Below are positions 18,170-26,328 of a stretch of DNA of 64,000 nt, in pieces. The stretch spans positions 62,001-126,000 of the forward strand of contig NZ_JASFDV010000004.1 of NCBI RefSeq assembly GCF_030766825.1. The letters run 5' to 3'. Made by a program: the position numbers and the translations under genes. Source of the DNA: Nocardiopsis sp. CC223A (lineage in GTDB: Bacteria > Actinomycetota > Actinomycetes > Streptosporangiales > Streptosporangiaceae). Under the pieces are notes generated by a model. That model saw only the letters and a program-made list of their open reading frames with translations. It was not told where the DNA came from and searched no databases. Numbering within the stretch: position 1 is the first letter of the stretch; each line of letters opens with the position of its first letter.

Positions 18170-18286
18170 GTGTCCCGTCGAGTGGTGTGGGGACGACGTC
18201 CGTCCGAACAGGAACGGACCGCCGACCGGTGCGTCGTCGCCGCTGGGCCCGGGGGTCGAACGAAGTCACACCGCCCGGTGGGACAC
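18170..18286. repeat. 117-bp intergenic element with 21-bp terminal inverted repeats
   Basis: Left end 18170-18190 (gtgtcccgtcgagtggtgtg then g) and right end 18266-18286 (complement gtgtcccaccgggcggtgtg then a) match at 16 of 21 positions. The inside, from gaacaggaacggacc at 18206, aligns at nearly equal length with the two copies at 21245 and 21405. No coding potential; MITE-like in form. Confidence 0.7.
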
Positions 18287-18410
18287 CGTCCGGGTACGGG
18301 CGGTTCCGCGCGGTCCGCGTTCATCGACCGGATCCGGGTAGACCATCGATAGACGCCCGGCCCGTGCCGGAGCGGCCGGGCCGACCTCATGAGCGTTCAG
18401 GGGGACCGCC

Positions 18411-18950
18411 ATGCGTACCGGTGAAGGACCCGAAAGGGCACAGGCCGCGGAGAACGGGGCCCCGTCGCCCCGGTCGCCCGTGGAGATCCTCGACGACCTG
18501 ATCGAGAGGCGGCGGCACCCGTCGTCGACCGAGGCCAGCTTGGGATGGGAGCTGCACAACCCCGACGACGAGCAGCGTTTCGGCCGCATCCGGGGATTCC
18601 AACGCCAGGGCGGCAGCCTGGCTCCGACCGGGCGGCACCGGGGCCGGGCCGCGTCCTGGGCGGTGGTGGCGCTCGCCCTGGCCGGGTCCGTCGCGGCCGC
18701 GATCGCCCTCGTCCAGGGGATGACCGTGTGGCTGTTGGTGATCGCCGCCGTGCTGCTGGCCGCGGCGCTGGTGCTGGCCGCGGTCACCCGCATCTTCGAG
18801 GACGTCGTGCTCGACGCGCCGTCGGTGGAACCGGAGGAGCCGCACGGCGTCTCGCTGCACCGGATCCGCAAGGAGCAGCGGCGCGAGCGCCGGAGCCGGC
18901 TGCGGGAACGGCGGCGCGGCCGGGGGGAGCGGCGCGCCACCGCCGTCTGA
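18411..18950 (+). CDS. Hypothetical two-TM membrane protein
   Basis: 179 residues. The N-terminal 80 residues are soluble ('SPVEILDDLIERRRHPSSTEASLGWELHNP'), followed by two adjacent transmembrane helices (about 83-103 and 107-127, 'WAVVALALAGSVAAAIALV' and 'VWLLVIAAVLLAAALVLA') and a very basic C-terminal tail ('RIRKEQRRERRSRLRERRR'). Layout resembles actinobacterial DUF3040-like small membrane proteins, but I am not sure of the family. The ATG at 18411 has aggggga upstream. Convergent with hpf. Confidence 0.65.
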   Translation: MRTGEGPERAQAAENGAPSPRSPVEILDDLIERRRHPSSTEASLGWELHNPDDEQRFGRIRGFQRQGGSLAPTGRHRGRAASWAVVALALAGSVAAAIALVQGMTVWLLVIAAVLLAAALVLAAVTRIFEDVVLDAPSVEPEEPHGVSLHRIRKEQRRERRSRLRERRRGRGERRATAV

Positions 18951-19044
18951 CACGGCCCGTTCGGGCTCACCGGTGCGGCGGGTCTCGCGGCCCGCCGCAC
19001 CCGTGTCCCGGCTGTCGGCCTCGGCCCTCGGGGAAGGGTCCGGA

Positions 19045-19719
19045 TCAGTCGACGAGGCGGATGACCCCGTAGTTGAAGCCCTTGCGGCGGTAGACGACGC
19101 TGGGTGCGTCCTTGACCTCGTCGTGGAAGAGGAAGAAGTCGTGGCCGACGAGTTCCATCTCCATCAGCGCCTGGTCGATGCTCATGGGCTTGGCCTGGTG
19201 GGACTTCTCCCGAACGATGAGGGGGACCTCCCCCTGGGTGTCGAGTTCGACGAACTCGTCGGAGAAGCGGGACCGCCCGGCGTCGGACGCCACGTCCTCC
19301 TCCGCGCTGCGGCGGGCCGGGGGCGCCTGCACGATCTCACCCTCCGGGGGCAGGTCCCCGGGCAGGTTCGCGGTGGCCGAGGCGACGGAGACGGGGGCCC
19401 GGGTTCCCCGGTGCACCTTGCGGCGGTCGGCGGCCTTGCGCAGGCGCGCCTCGATCTTGTCGATGGCCATGTCCAGGGCGCCGTGCCGGTCCACCGCGGC
19501 CGCCTCGCTGCGAACGACGGGGCCGTTGCCGTTCGAGCGGATGGTCAGTTCGACGCGTTCCTTCACATCGGCGAGCTTGGGATTGCGTTCCGTGGACACC
19601 TCCACATCGACGGTCATGCCCTTCTTCTCCCACTTGGAGAGCCTGTCGAGCTTGTTCTCGACATGCTGTCGGAACTTGTCGCTCACACCGGTGCGTCGAC
19701 CCTTGACGATGATGTCCAT
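19045..19719 (-). CDS. hpf: Ribosome hibernation promoting factor, long form
   Basis: 224 residues. The N-terminal HPF/RaiA domain (1-100) begins 'MDIIVKGRRTGVSDKFRQHVENKL' and has the typical 'VDVEVSTERNPKLADVKERVELTI'. After a flexible linker the C-terminal dimerisation domain reads 'QALMEMELVGHDFFLFHDEVKDAPSVVYRRKGFNYGVIRL'. Long HPF pairs two 70S ribosomes into inactive 100S particles in stationary phase or stress. The ATG at 19719 has aaggggg upstream. The gap upstream of it is unusually long (710 bases), with a possible stress-sigma -10 (gggtat). Confidence 0.96.
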   Translation of the reverse strand: MDIIVKGRRTGVSDKFRQHVENKLDRLSKWEKKGMTVDVEVSTERNPKLADVKERVELTIRSNGNGPVVRSEAAAVDRHGALDMAIDKIEARLRKAADRRKVHRGTRAPVSVASATANLPGDLPPEGEIVQAPPARRSAEEDVASDAGRSRFSDEFVELDTQGEVPLIVREKSHQAKPMSIDQALMEMELVGHDFFLFHDEVKDAPSVVYRRKGFNYGVIRLVD

Positions 19720-20429
19720 AGGACCCCCTTCATCGCGTGGCCGTCGAGAAGGCGACGGCCAGGCTGGTTTCTGCGCCTTCCGTCGTTCGGGGGACGGAAG
19801 GGTCTCGCGCTGTCGGCCCCCTTCTGCGAGTGATCCGGTTCTGCGCGGATCACGTCTCGGTTGAAAGTGCGTATACCCACCGGGGACACGGTCATCACCC
19901 GTCCCACGCACATGATCGGTGGGAGCCCTGAACTGGGGAAAGGGACTTTCGTCGCGCCAGGGAGGAAATCGGCATGGGAGGGGATCCCCGGGGGCTCGCT
20001 CATGGCGAGGCCCCCGATGGGATGCCACCCGTCCGGCCGACCTGGTCTTCGTCCCCACATCCGCCTGCTGAGAGTGTCGCCGCTCTTATCCGCGACTACT
20101 GCTCTTCTCCCTGTCGTGAGGGACATCGGGACCCTCCGCGGGGCAGGGCTTACCTCTAAGGCGCACCGTGATCGGTCGACGAAAAGTCGCCTTACGTGGG
20201 CCGTTTCGCCTGCGCCTGGCATCGGCTTGCCGGAGGAGTGCCCTGGTCTTCCCAGGAACACCGAAACTCCGACGCAACCACGGACCCGGACGGGTGCCAT
20301 ACGGTGACCGTAACCTGTCCTGGCGAGGATGTCAGGTGGCGCCCCCGCCCCCAAGCTCCGGAAAACCACCGCGAACCCCTGTACACAAGGACTTTTCATG
20401 GTTTCCAGGGTGTTCGTAAAACCTTCTCC
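19720..20429. other. 710-base non-coding region upstream of hpf
   Basis: No gene is supported. On the minus strand, towards hpf, a gggtat (complement of 19873-19878) resembles the -10 of SigB/SigF-type stress promoters; a gggt 18 bases upstream is spaced slightly too far for the GNNT consensus. The length and several local stem-forming stretches (for example around 20105-20160) leave room for a structured leader. On the right, gtgaccgtaac at 20304-20314 is a short GTGAC/GTAAC direct repeat of the type reported for MtrA sites, weak alone. Confidence 0.4.
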
Positions 20430-21140
20430 TCACCTCTGTGGCAGGGCTTCGCCGCCCTCCGTCGACGGGAGTCGCTCGGCGAGCACCACCGCGCCCGCCA
20501 CGCACAGCCCGGCGGCCCGCAGCGCACGCGCCGCCTCGGCCAGCGTCGCGCCGGTGGTGACGACGTCGTCGACCACCACGGCCCGGCGGCCGACGGCCCA
20601 CTCCGGGACCGGGTCCGCACAGAACGCGCCCGCCCGGTTGGCCAGCCGCTCCCGGCGCCCCAGGCCCGCCTGGCGCCGCATCCGGCCCCGGTGGCGCAGC
20701 AGCGGCAGGGGGGTGCCGCCGCGGTGCTCCCCGCAGGCCGCGGCCGCGATCCGGGCCACCGGGGCACGCGGATCGTGCGGCGGCCCGCGCCCGGGTACCG
20801 GAACCAGCAGGGTGTCGGCCCGGACGAGACCGCTCGCCTCGCACACCGCGGCCAGGCGCTCGCCCCACACCCGGGCCAGCGCGTCGTCGCCCTCCTTGTA
20901 CGCGAGCAGCACCCGGCGGTGCAGCCCGGCGTAGGGACCGGCCGCCCAGACCGGCGGACACCCCGGACGCGGTGTGCACCGGTGCGGCCGACGCACCAGT
21001 GCGTCGCGGCACGTCCGGCACAGCGGCCCGGCACCCGCCGCCGGACCCGCGCACCCGGGACAGGCCCGCGGGAGCAGCAGGTCCAGCAGCGCGTCCCAGA
21101 TCCGCGCGAGTGCCCTGACAAGGGATTCCCCGACATCCAT
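20430..21140 (-). CDS. ComF-family phosphoribosyltransferase-like protein
   Basis: 236 residues. The N-terminus has a zinc-ribbon-like pair of CxxC motifs ('ACPGCAGPAAGAGPLCRTC'), then the PRTase fold with the PRPP loop 'RRAVVVDDVVTTGATLAEAARAL'. ComF proteins assist DNA uptake in competent bacteria; in actinobacteria the family is conserved without proven competence. The Met at 21140 begins 'MDVGESLVRALARIWDALLDLLLPRACPGC', the family's usual start, with a weak ctgaagg upstream. In this lineage comF lies between lpqB and hpf, as seen here. Two repeat elements separate it from lpqB. Confidence 0.88.
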   Translation of the reverse strand: MDVGESLVRALARIWDALLDLLLPRACPGCAGPAAGAGPLCRTCRDALVRRPHRCTPRPGCPPVWAAGPYAGLHRRVLLAYKEGDDALARVWGERLAAVCEASGLVRADTLLVPVPGRGPPHDPRAPVARIAAAACGEHRGGTPLPLLRHRGRMRRQAGLGRRERLANRAGAFCADPVPEWAVGRRAVVVDDVVTTGATLAEAARALRAAGLCVAGAVVLAERLPSTEGGEALPQR

Positions 21141-21244
21141 GCCTTCAGGGTCGGCGACCGGGGGCGGCCGCGCCACCCCTTCCCCGAACCTGTGGACGAC
21201 CGGCTCCGCCCGGGAGGCCCACAGGCGGCGACCGCGGGTGGGGC

Positions 21245-21362
21245 GTGTCCCGGCGGGCGGCGCGGGAACACCGGCCGCCCGAACAGGAACGGACCACCGA
21301 CCGACACACCACCGCACCCGGAAACACCGGGCCGCACAACACCGCACCACCCGATGGGACAC
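21245..21362. repeat. 118-bp element with terminal inverted repeats, copy A
   Basis: Left end gtgtcccggcgggcggcgcg (from 21245) and the complement of the right end, gtgtcccatcgggtggtgcg, match at 17 of 21 positions. It shares gaacaggaacggacc and overall length with the element at 18170. Copies A and B are nearly identical and repeat with a period of 160 bases. Confidence 0.8.
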
Positions 21363-21404
21363 CGCCCGCAGGTCGGCGGACCCGAAACCGCCACGGCCCC
21401 GGAC

Positions 21405-21522
21405 GGGACCCGGCGGGCGGCGCGGGAACACCGGCCACCCGAACAGGAACGGACCACCGACCGACACACCACCGCACCCGGAAACACCGGGCCGCACAAC
21501 ACCGCACCACCCGATGGGACAC
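21405..21522. repeat. 118-bp element, copy B of the tandem pair
   Basis: Nearly identical to copy A over 118 bases plus the following 30 (cgcccgcaggtcggcggacc onward). The left terminus has changed to gggaccc. The stretch gcgggtggggcgtg occurs both before copy A and after copy B. The 446-base gap between comF and lpqB holds little else; no gene is seen in it. Confidence 0.8.
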
Positions 21523-21586
21523 CGCCCGCAGGTCGGCGGACCCGAAACCGCCGCGGGTGGGGCGTGCCCCGGCGGGGCCGCCGGGG

Positions 21587-23443
21587 TCAGCCCGGGAAGG
21601 CGGGCGAGCTGCCCTCCACGGCGGTCTGCCAGTTCAGGCGGTCGTTGGAGATCCAGATGTTGCCGTCGTCGGTGCCCGCGACCAGGGGCTGGCCCGGGGC
21701 GCCGGAGATGGTGACCAGCCCGGTGACCGAGTTGCCGGCGCTGGAGGGCGGGGTACCGCCGTCCAGGGCCACGAGGAACACCTGGTCGGTGCCGGCCTCG
21801 CGGCGGCCCAGCACCGCCAGCTGGTCGGCCGAGCGCCAGGAGATCTCGGTGACCTCCTCCAGCTCCCCGGCCAGGGGTACGAAGTCCTCCACCGAGACCC
21901 GGCCGTCCTCGTCGGTGACCACCCGGCCCACCTTGAGCGAGCGCCGCCCGTCGACCTCGGTGACCGCGGCGGCGCGGGCGCCGTCGCGGGACACCCGGAA
22001 GTGCACCAGGGACTCGTCGCGCAGACCGCCGATGTCCACCCGGACCACCTCCTGGGCGTCGCGCAGCACCCAGACCGCGGAGTCCCCCGGCTCCGGCGGA
22101 GCCGGCGACGGAGGCGTCTCGGGGTCGGCGGGGGGCTCGGAGGGCTCCTGCTCGGACTCCCCGTCCGGTTCGCCGATCTCCTCGACCACCCACAGGTTGC
22201 CTTCGATGTCCCAGGACAGCTCGGTGAAGACGCCGTCGTCGAGGACCTCCACGACCTCCGTATTCGGCGACGCGGCGGAGGTCACGACCGTCGCGCCGTC
22301 CAGGGTGATGCCCGCGACGGTGCTCTCGTCGATGGAGACGGCGAACCGCTCCAGCAGCACGTCGCCCGCGCCGAGCGGGCCCGGGACGCGCTCGGCGTCG
22401 CCGAAGACCTCGGTGTCCCACTCCGAGGTGGACCAGAGCTGCCCCTCGTGCGAGTAGTACGCCCGCACCTGCGGGCCCAGCGCCCCCGGGCCGACCCCGT
22501 TCCAGAACTCGCTGGCGGGCCGGGGCCGGTCGGCGCTGTCGCCGTCGGCGGCCGCGAACGCCACCTCCTGGCCGTCCACGGCCAGCGTGAACTCCTGCAC
22601 GTCCGGAATCTGGCGCAGGGTCCAGGCGATCTGGGCGCCCAGCCGGAACTCGTCGACGTCGCCGACGCCGTACAGCTCGACCACGACGCTCTCCGAGTCC
22701 GCGGTCACATCGACCCGGGCGTCCTCGGGGAACTCCGAACGCACCGCGGGCCCCAGCCAGGAGGTCGGCCCCTCCCCCAGGCGCGCCAGCAGGCGCCCGG
22801 CCAGCCGGTCGGTGCTCACCGGCAGGTAGATCGGGTCGGGCACCAGGGAGGTGCCCTCCCGGTTGAAGTAGTACAGGTTGAACGGCCGGTGGGTGCGCTC
22901 CACGTCGAGCCTGCTGAGGATCAGGTCGTCGGGCAGGCTCTGGATCCGCCACTCGCCCTCGGGGTCGCCCTCCTCGCGGGCGAGCGTGAACGTCTCGTCC
23001 ATCAGCGTTCCGGTGGCACCGGGGCGGTACTTGCCGTCCTCGTCGATGGTCGCGACCAGCGGGGTGCGCATCCGCACGGTGGCGGTGAGCCCGTCATCGG
23101 ACACCTCGGTCTCCAGGTCCACGGTGTCCAGGTCGCTGAAGACCTTGACGGAGCCGTCCGGCGACCACTCGTCATCGGTGTCGGGCAGCATGTAGACGCG
23201 GGCCGCCCTGTGGTCCTCCTCGAAACTGCCCATGTCCTTGAGGAAGCTGCCGACCAGCCCGTCCGGGTTCATGCCGGCCTGCGGGCCCGCGGGCAGCAGC
23301 CGCACGTAGCCGCCGTAGGGGTCGGCGCCGCCGTCACCGCCCTCGCCCGGGACCACCGGGCCGGTCGTCGGCACGCCAGCGCACGAGGTGAGGAACAGGC
23401 AGGACAGCGCGGAGGCGCCGAACACCAGGAGGTTTCTGCTCAC
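21587..23443 (-). CDS. lpqB: Lipoprotein LpqB, MtrAB accessory protein
   Basis: 618 residues. Signal peptide with lipobox 'LTSC' (Cys21), a GerMN domain in the first half ('LLARLGEGPTSWLGPAVRSEFPEDARVDV', 'FRLGAQIAWTLRQIPDVQEFTLAVDG') and a C-terminal beta-propeller-like region. LpqB sits outside the membrane, binds the sensor domain of MtrB and tunes MtrA phosphorylation, affecting cell-wall growth and development. Its ATG overlaps the mtrB stop as ATGA, so the three genes are one operon. An acidic Pro/Glu-rich stretch near residues 430-455 is a likely flexible insert. Confidence 0.96.
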   Translation of the reverse strand: MSRNLLVFGASALSCLFLTSCAGVPTTGPVVPGEGGDGGADPYGGYVRLLPAGPQAGMNPDGLVGSFLKDMGSFEEDHRAARVYMLPDTDDEWSPDGSVKVFSDLDTVDLETEVSDDGLTATVRMRTPLVATIDEDGKYRPGATGTLMDETFTLAREEGDPEGEWRIQSLPDDLILSRLDVERTHRPFNLYYFNREGTSLVPDPIYLPVSTDRLAGRLLARLGEGPTSWLGPAVRSEFPEDARVDVTADSESVVVELYGVGDVDEFRLGAQIAWTLRQIPDVQEFTLAVDGQEVAFAAADGDSADRPRPASEFWNGVGPGALGPQVRAYYSHEGQLWSTSEWDTEVFGDAERVPGPLGAGDVLLERFAVSIDESTVAGITLDGATVVTSAASPNTEVVEVLDDGVFTELSWDIEGNLWVVEEIGEPDGESEQEPSEPPADPETPPSPAPPEPGDSAVWVLRDAQEVVRVDIGGLRDESLVHFRVSRDGARAAAVTEVDGRRSLKVGRVVTDEDGRVSVEDFVPLAGELEEVTEISWRSADQLAVLGRREAGTDQVFLVALDGGTPPSSAGNSVTGLVTISGAPGQPLVAGTDDGNIWISNDRLNWQTAVEGSSPAFPG

Positions 23444-25185
23444 GGGTGGTCCTCTCCCCCCTCACGGGGGTAGGCGCGGCCCAGCGAGAACTCCGGGGGC
23501 ACCAGCGGCAGCGGGGAGCCCCGCAGTTCGGCGCCCGCGAGCCGGGGCAGGGACAGGCGGAACTGGGACCCCTGGCCGGGCATGCCCCACGCCTGGAGCC
23601 AGCCGCCGTGCAGGGCGGCGTCCTCCTTGGCGATGGACAGGCCCAGTCCGGTGCCCCCCGTGGTGCGCACCCGGGCCGGGTCGGCCCGCCAGAAGCGGTC
23701 GAAGCACAGGTGCTCCTCGCCCTCCTTGAGGCCGACGCCGTAGTCGCGCACGGCGACGGCGACGGCGTCGCGGTCGCCCGCGGCGGTGACCACCACATCG
23801 CGGCCCTCGCTGTGCTCGATGGCGTTGACCACCAGGTTGCGCAGGATGCGGTTGATCCGCCGGGGGTCGTACTCGGCGACGCACGGGTCGGCGGGCAGCC
23901 GCATGACGACCTTGATGCCGCGCTTCTCGGCGATCTGCTCGGCGTCGCCGACCGCCTTCATCACCGCGTCGCGGATGTCGGAGGGCTCGGTCCCCAGGGT
24001 GGCGGCGCCGGCGTCGTGGCGGCTGATCTCCAGCAGGTCGGCGAGCAGCTCCTCGAACCTCTCCACCTGGCTCTGCAACAGCTCGACCGAGCGGCGCATG
24101 GCGGGTTCGAGCTCGTCGCGGTCGTCGAAGAGCAGGTCGCCGGCCATCTTGATGGTGGTGAGCGGGGTCCGCAGCTCGTGGGAGACGTCGGAGACGAACT
24201 GGCGCTGGAGCTTGGACAGCTCCTCCAGCTCCTGGATCTTCTCCTGGAGGGTCCCGGCCATGTCGTTGAAGGACACGGCCAGGCGGGCCAGGTCGTCCTC
24301 GCCCTGGACGGCCATGCGCTCGGACAGGTCGCCCGCGGCCAGCCGCTCGGCGGACTGGGCGGCGGAGCGGACCGGCGAGACGACCTGGCGGGTGACGACG
24401 TAGGCGATGAGGCCCAGGAGGATGACCAGCAGCGCCCCCACCAGGACGACGGTGCGCTGGACCAGGTCGAGGATCTCCTGCTCGTGCTGGAGCGGGAAGA
24501 CGTAGTACAGCTCGTAGGCGTGGGTGAGCTCGGCGCCCACGACCAGGGCGGGCTCCTCGGTGCCCTCGGCCTCGTTCTCGATGCGCGCGTAGGTGTGGTA
24601 CTGCTGGTCGCCCATCGAGTCGCCGACCTGGTCGATGAGCCGTTCCGGGACGCTCGTCTCAAGCTGCTCGTCCGGGGACTCCTCGCCCACCCAGCCGAGC
24701 TCGTCGTCCACGGACGGCAGGATGACGACCCCGTACAGGCCGGTGTCGCCGCTGCGTCCGGCGAGTTCGCTGGCGATGTTGTACATCAGCCGGTCGCGGT
24801 CGCCGGTCTCGTTCTCCTGGATCTCGGCGAGTGCGTAGTTGAGCCCGGCGCGGTGGTCGTTGACCGCGGTGGCGATCTTGGCGTCCAGCAGGCCGCTGCG
24901 CACCTGGGAGATGAGCACGTAGCCCAGGCCGGCCATGACCAGCAGGGACAGCACCAGGGTCGTGGAGATGACGCGCAGGTGCAGGGAGCGGCGCCAGTTG
25001 GTGTGGGCGCCGCGGACCAGCGCGCGGGCCGCCCGCTGGGCGAACAGGTAGGCGCGGGTGAGTCCGGAGTCGGCGTCCCGGGCATCACGACGGCGCCCTC
25101 CGGACTCGGATCGTCCGGAGGGCCGGGGCGGCCGCTCCCCTTCGGGGTCGGCCCCCCGCTGCTCCTCGGATGCGGGTGCGGTCAT
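23440..25185 (-). CDS. mtrB: Sensor histidine kinase MtrB
   Basis: 581 residues. A disordered N-terminus, transmembrane helix 1 ('VISTTLVLSLLVMAGLGYVL'), an extracellular sensor of about 180 residues, helix 2 ('TVVLVGALLVILLGLIAYVV'), a HAMP domain, the phospho-acceptor box 'VSDVSHELRTPLTTIK' and an ATPase with N box 'NLVVNAIEHSEG', G1 'DYGVGLKEGEE' and G2 'GGTGLGLSIAKED'. It phosphorylates MtrA in response to envelope or division state. ATG at 25185 is preferred over a more upstream start; it follows mtrA by 16 bases, and its stop overlaps lpqB. Confidence 0.97.
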   Translation of the reverse strand: MTAPASEEQRGADPEGERPPRPSGRSESGGRRRDARDADSGLTRAYLFAQRAARALVRGAHTNWRRSLHLRVISTTLVLSLLVMAGLGYVLISQVRSGLLDAKIATAVNDHRAGLNYALAEIQENETGDRDRLMYNIASELAGRSGDTGLYGVVILPSVDDELGWVGEESPDEQLETSVPERLIDQVGDSMGDQQYHTYARIENEAEGTEEPALVVGAELTHAYELYYVFPLQHEQEILDLVQRTVVLVGALLVILLGLIAYVVTRQVVSPVRSAAQSAERLAAGDLSERMAVQGEDDLARLAVSFNDMAGTLQEKIQELEELSKLQRQFVSDVSHELRTPLTTIKMAGDLLFDDRDELEPAMRRSVELLQSQVERFEELLADLLEISRHDAGAATLGTEPSDIRDAVMKAVGDAEQIAEKRGIKVVMRLPADPCVAEYDPRRINRILRNLVVNAIEHSEGRDVVVTAAGDRDAVAVAVRDYGVGLKEGEEHLCFDRFWRADPARVRTTGGTGLGLSIAKEDAALHGGWLQAWGMPGQGSQFRLSLPRLAGAELRGSPLPLVPPEFSLGRAYPREGGEDHP

Positions 25186-25201
25186 GAGAACTTCGTGCGG
25201 G

Positions 25202-25879
25202 TCAGGCCGTACCGGCCTTGTAGCCGACACCGCGGACGGTCACGACGACCTCGGGGTGCTCGGGGTCCTTCTCGATCTTGGCGCGCAGGCGCTGCACGTG
25301 CACGTTGACCAGGCGGGTGTCGGCGGCGTGCCGGTAGCCCCAGACCTGCTCCAGCAGGACCTCGCGGGTGAACACCTGGCGCGGCTTGCGGGCCAGGGCG
25401 ACCAGCAGGTCGAACTCCAGCGGGGTGAGGCTGATCTGCTCGCCGTCGCGGCGCACGGCGTGCCCGGCGACGTCGATGGTGATGTCGCCGATCTGGAGCA
25501 CCTCGGGAGCGGGCTCCTCGGTGCGGCGCAGGCGCACACGGATGCGGGCGACGAGCTCCTTGGGCTTGAACGGCTTGACGATGTAGTCGTCGGCACCCGA
25601 CTCCAGGCCGAGGACGACGTCGATGGTGTCGCTCTTCGCGGTGAGCATGACGATCGGCACCCCGGACTCGGCGCGGATCTGGCGGCACACGTCGATGCCG
25701 TCGGCGCCGGGCAGCATCAGGTCGAGGAGGACCAGGTCGGGCTTGGTCTCGCGGAAGGCTTCGAGCGCCTTGTCGCCGTCGTGGACGAACGAGGGCTCGA
25801 AACCCTCGCCCCGCAGCACGATGCCGAGCATCTCGGCGAGGGCGAGGTCATCGTCGACAACCAGTACACGTCCCTTCAT
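25202..25879 (-). CDS. mtrA: Response regulator MtrA
   Basis: 225 residues, OmpR class. The receiver domain has the acidic pocket 'VVDDDLA', phospho-acceptor Asp53 in 'LVLLDLMLP', and the conserved Thr/Lys in 'VMLTAKSD' and 'YIVKPFKPKEL'. The winged-helix domain reads 'LTPLEFDLLVALARKPRQVFTREVLLEQVWGYRHAADTRLVNVHVQRLR'. MtrA controls cell-wall hydrolases, dnaA/oriC and development in actinobacteria. It is first in the mtrA-mtrB-lpqB operon, with only a poor ribosome site before the ATG at 25879. Confidence 0.98.
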   Translation of the reverse strand: MKGRVLVVDDDLALAEMLGIVLRGEGFEPSFVHDGDKALEAFRETKPDLVLLDLMLPGADGIDVCRQIRAESGVPIVMLTAKSDTIDVVLGLESGADDYIVKPFKPKELVARIRVRLRRTEEPAPEVLQIGDITIDVAGHAVRRDGEQISLTPLEFDLLVALARKPRQVFTREVLLEQVWGYRHAADTRLVNVHVQRLRAKIEKDPEHPEVVVTVRGVGYKAGTA

Positions 25880-26328
25880 CGGTGTGTCCGGCGCCGGGCG
25901 TCGGTCCCACCCTGTGGGGCGGAGTTCGCGGCGCCTACTCCTCTCTCGTCGAAGAACACGAATGTCAACGTCGTCGGTGCGGTCTCGGGTGCGCCGTCAC
26001 CGACCGACGCGGGGAACCGTCATTCCCCCCACTCTGCCATCTCCTGGAGCGGTGGGAAGTGCGGTCGATGTCTTTGGGGCCTTCAGGGACCGTTTTCGGC
26101 CACTTCGGACGTCCTCCCTGGCCGGGAGGCTGATAGCGCCCTTGATAACGCCCGACCGGTTGGTAACAGAAAGCATACAAAAGGAATGAAGTGCGTCGGT
26201 TGCCCGTGAAGGCGCCCGGACCGTGCCCGACTTCGGGGGAACCGGCCGGTAGGTTGTTCTCCGAGACGTGAATGCGGAACCCGGTCCGCTTACGCAGAGT
26301 AACCGAACCTCACGGAGGGCGGGGGCAG
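25880..26328. promoter_or_regulatory. 449-base divergent region upstream of mtrA
   Basis: No gene is visible. The right half is AT-rich for this genome, with gataacgcc, ggttggtaacagaaagcata near 26158 and agagtaaccg near 26297. The GTAAC pieces resemble elements described for MtrA regulons and could allow autoregulation, but the spacing does not form a clear direct repeat. Promoters for mtrA (left) and the membrane gene (right) must both lie here. Confidence 0.4.

Larger units (their letters stand above)
17521..18410. other. Gene-poor 890-base gap with inverted-repeat elements
   Basis: No frame here has a credible start, ribosome site or family. It includes the secA upstream region and two stretches bounded by inverted repeats: a clear one at 18170-18286 and a longer, more diverged one at about 17795-18002, described separately. 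Confidence 0.6.

Noticed and set aside
18411-18950. Naming the two-TM protein as DUF3040
   Set aside because: Only topology and basic tail agree; the characteristic motif was not certain.
20430-22952. 840-codon frame fusing the comF region with sequence antiparallel to none of its family
   Set aside because: Only its last 236 codons match ComF; the rest overlaps lpqB in a wrong frame and crosses the repeat elements.
26155-26305. MtrA-type GTAAC boxes upstream of mtrA
   Set aside because: Single GTAAC elements are present, but no properly spaced direct repeat, so a regulatory claim is not justified beyond a mention.
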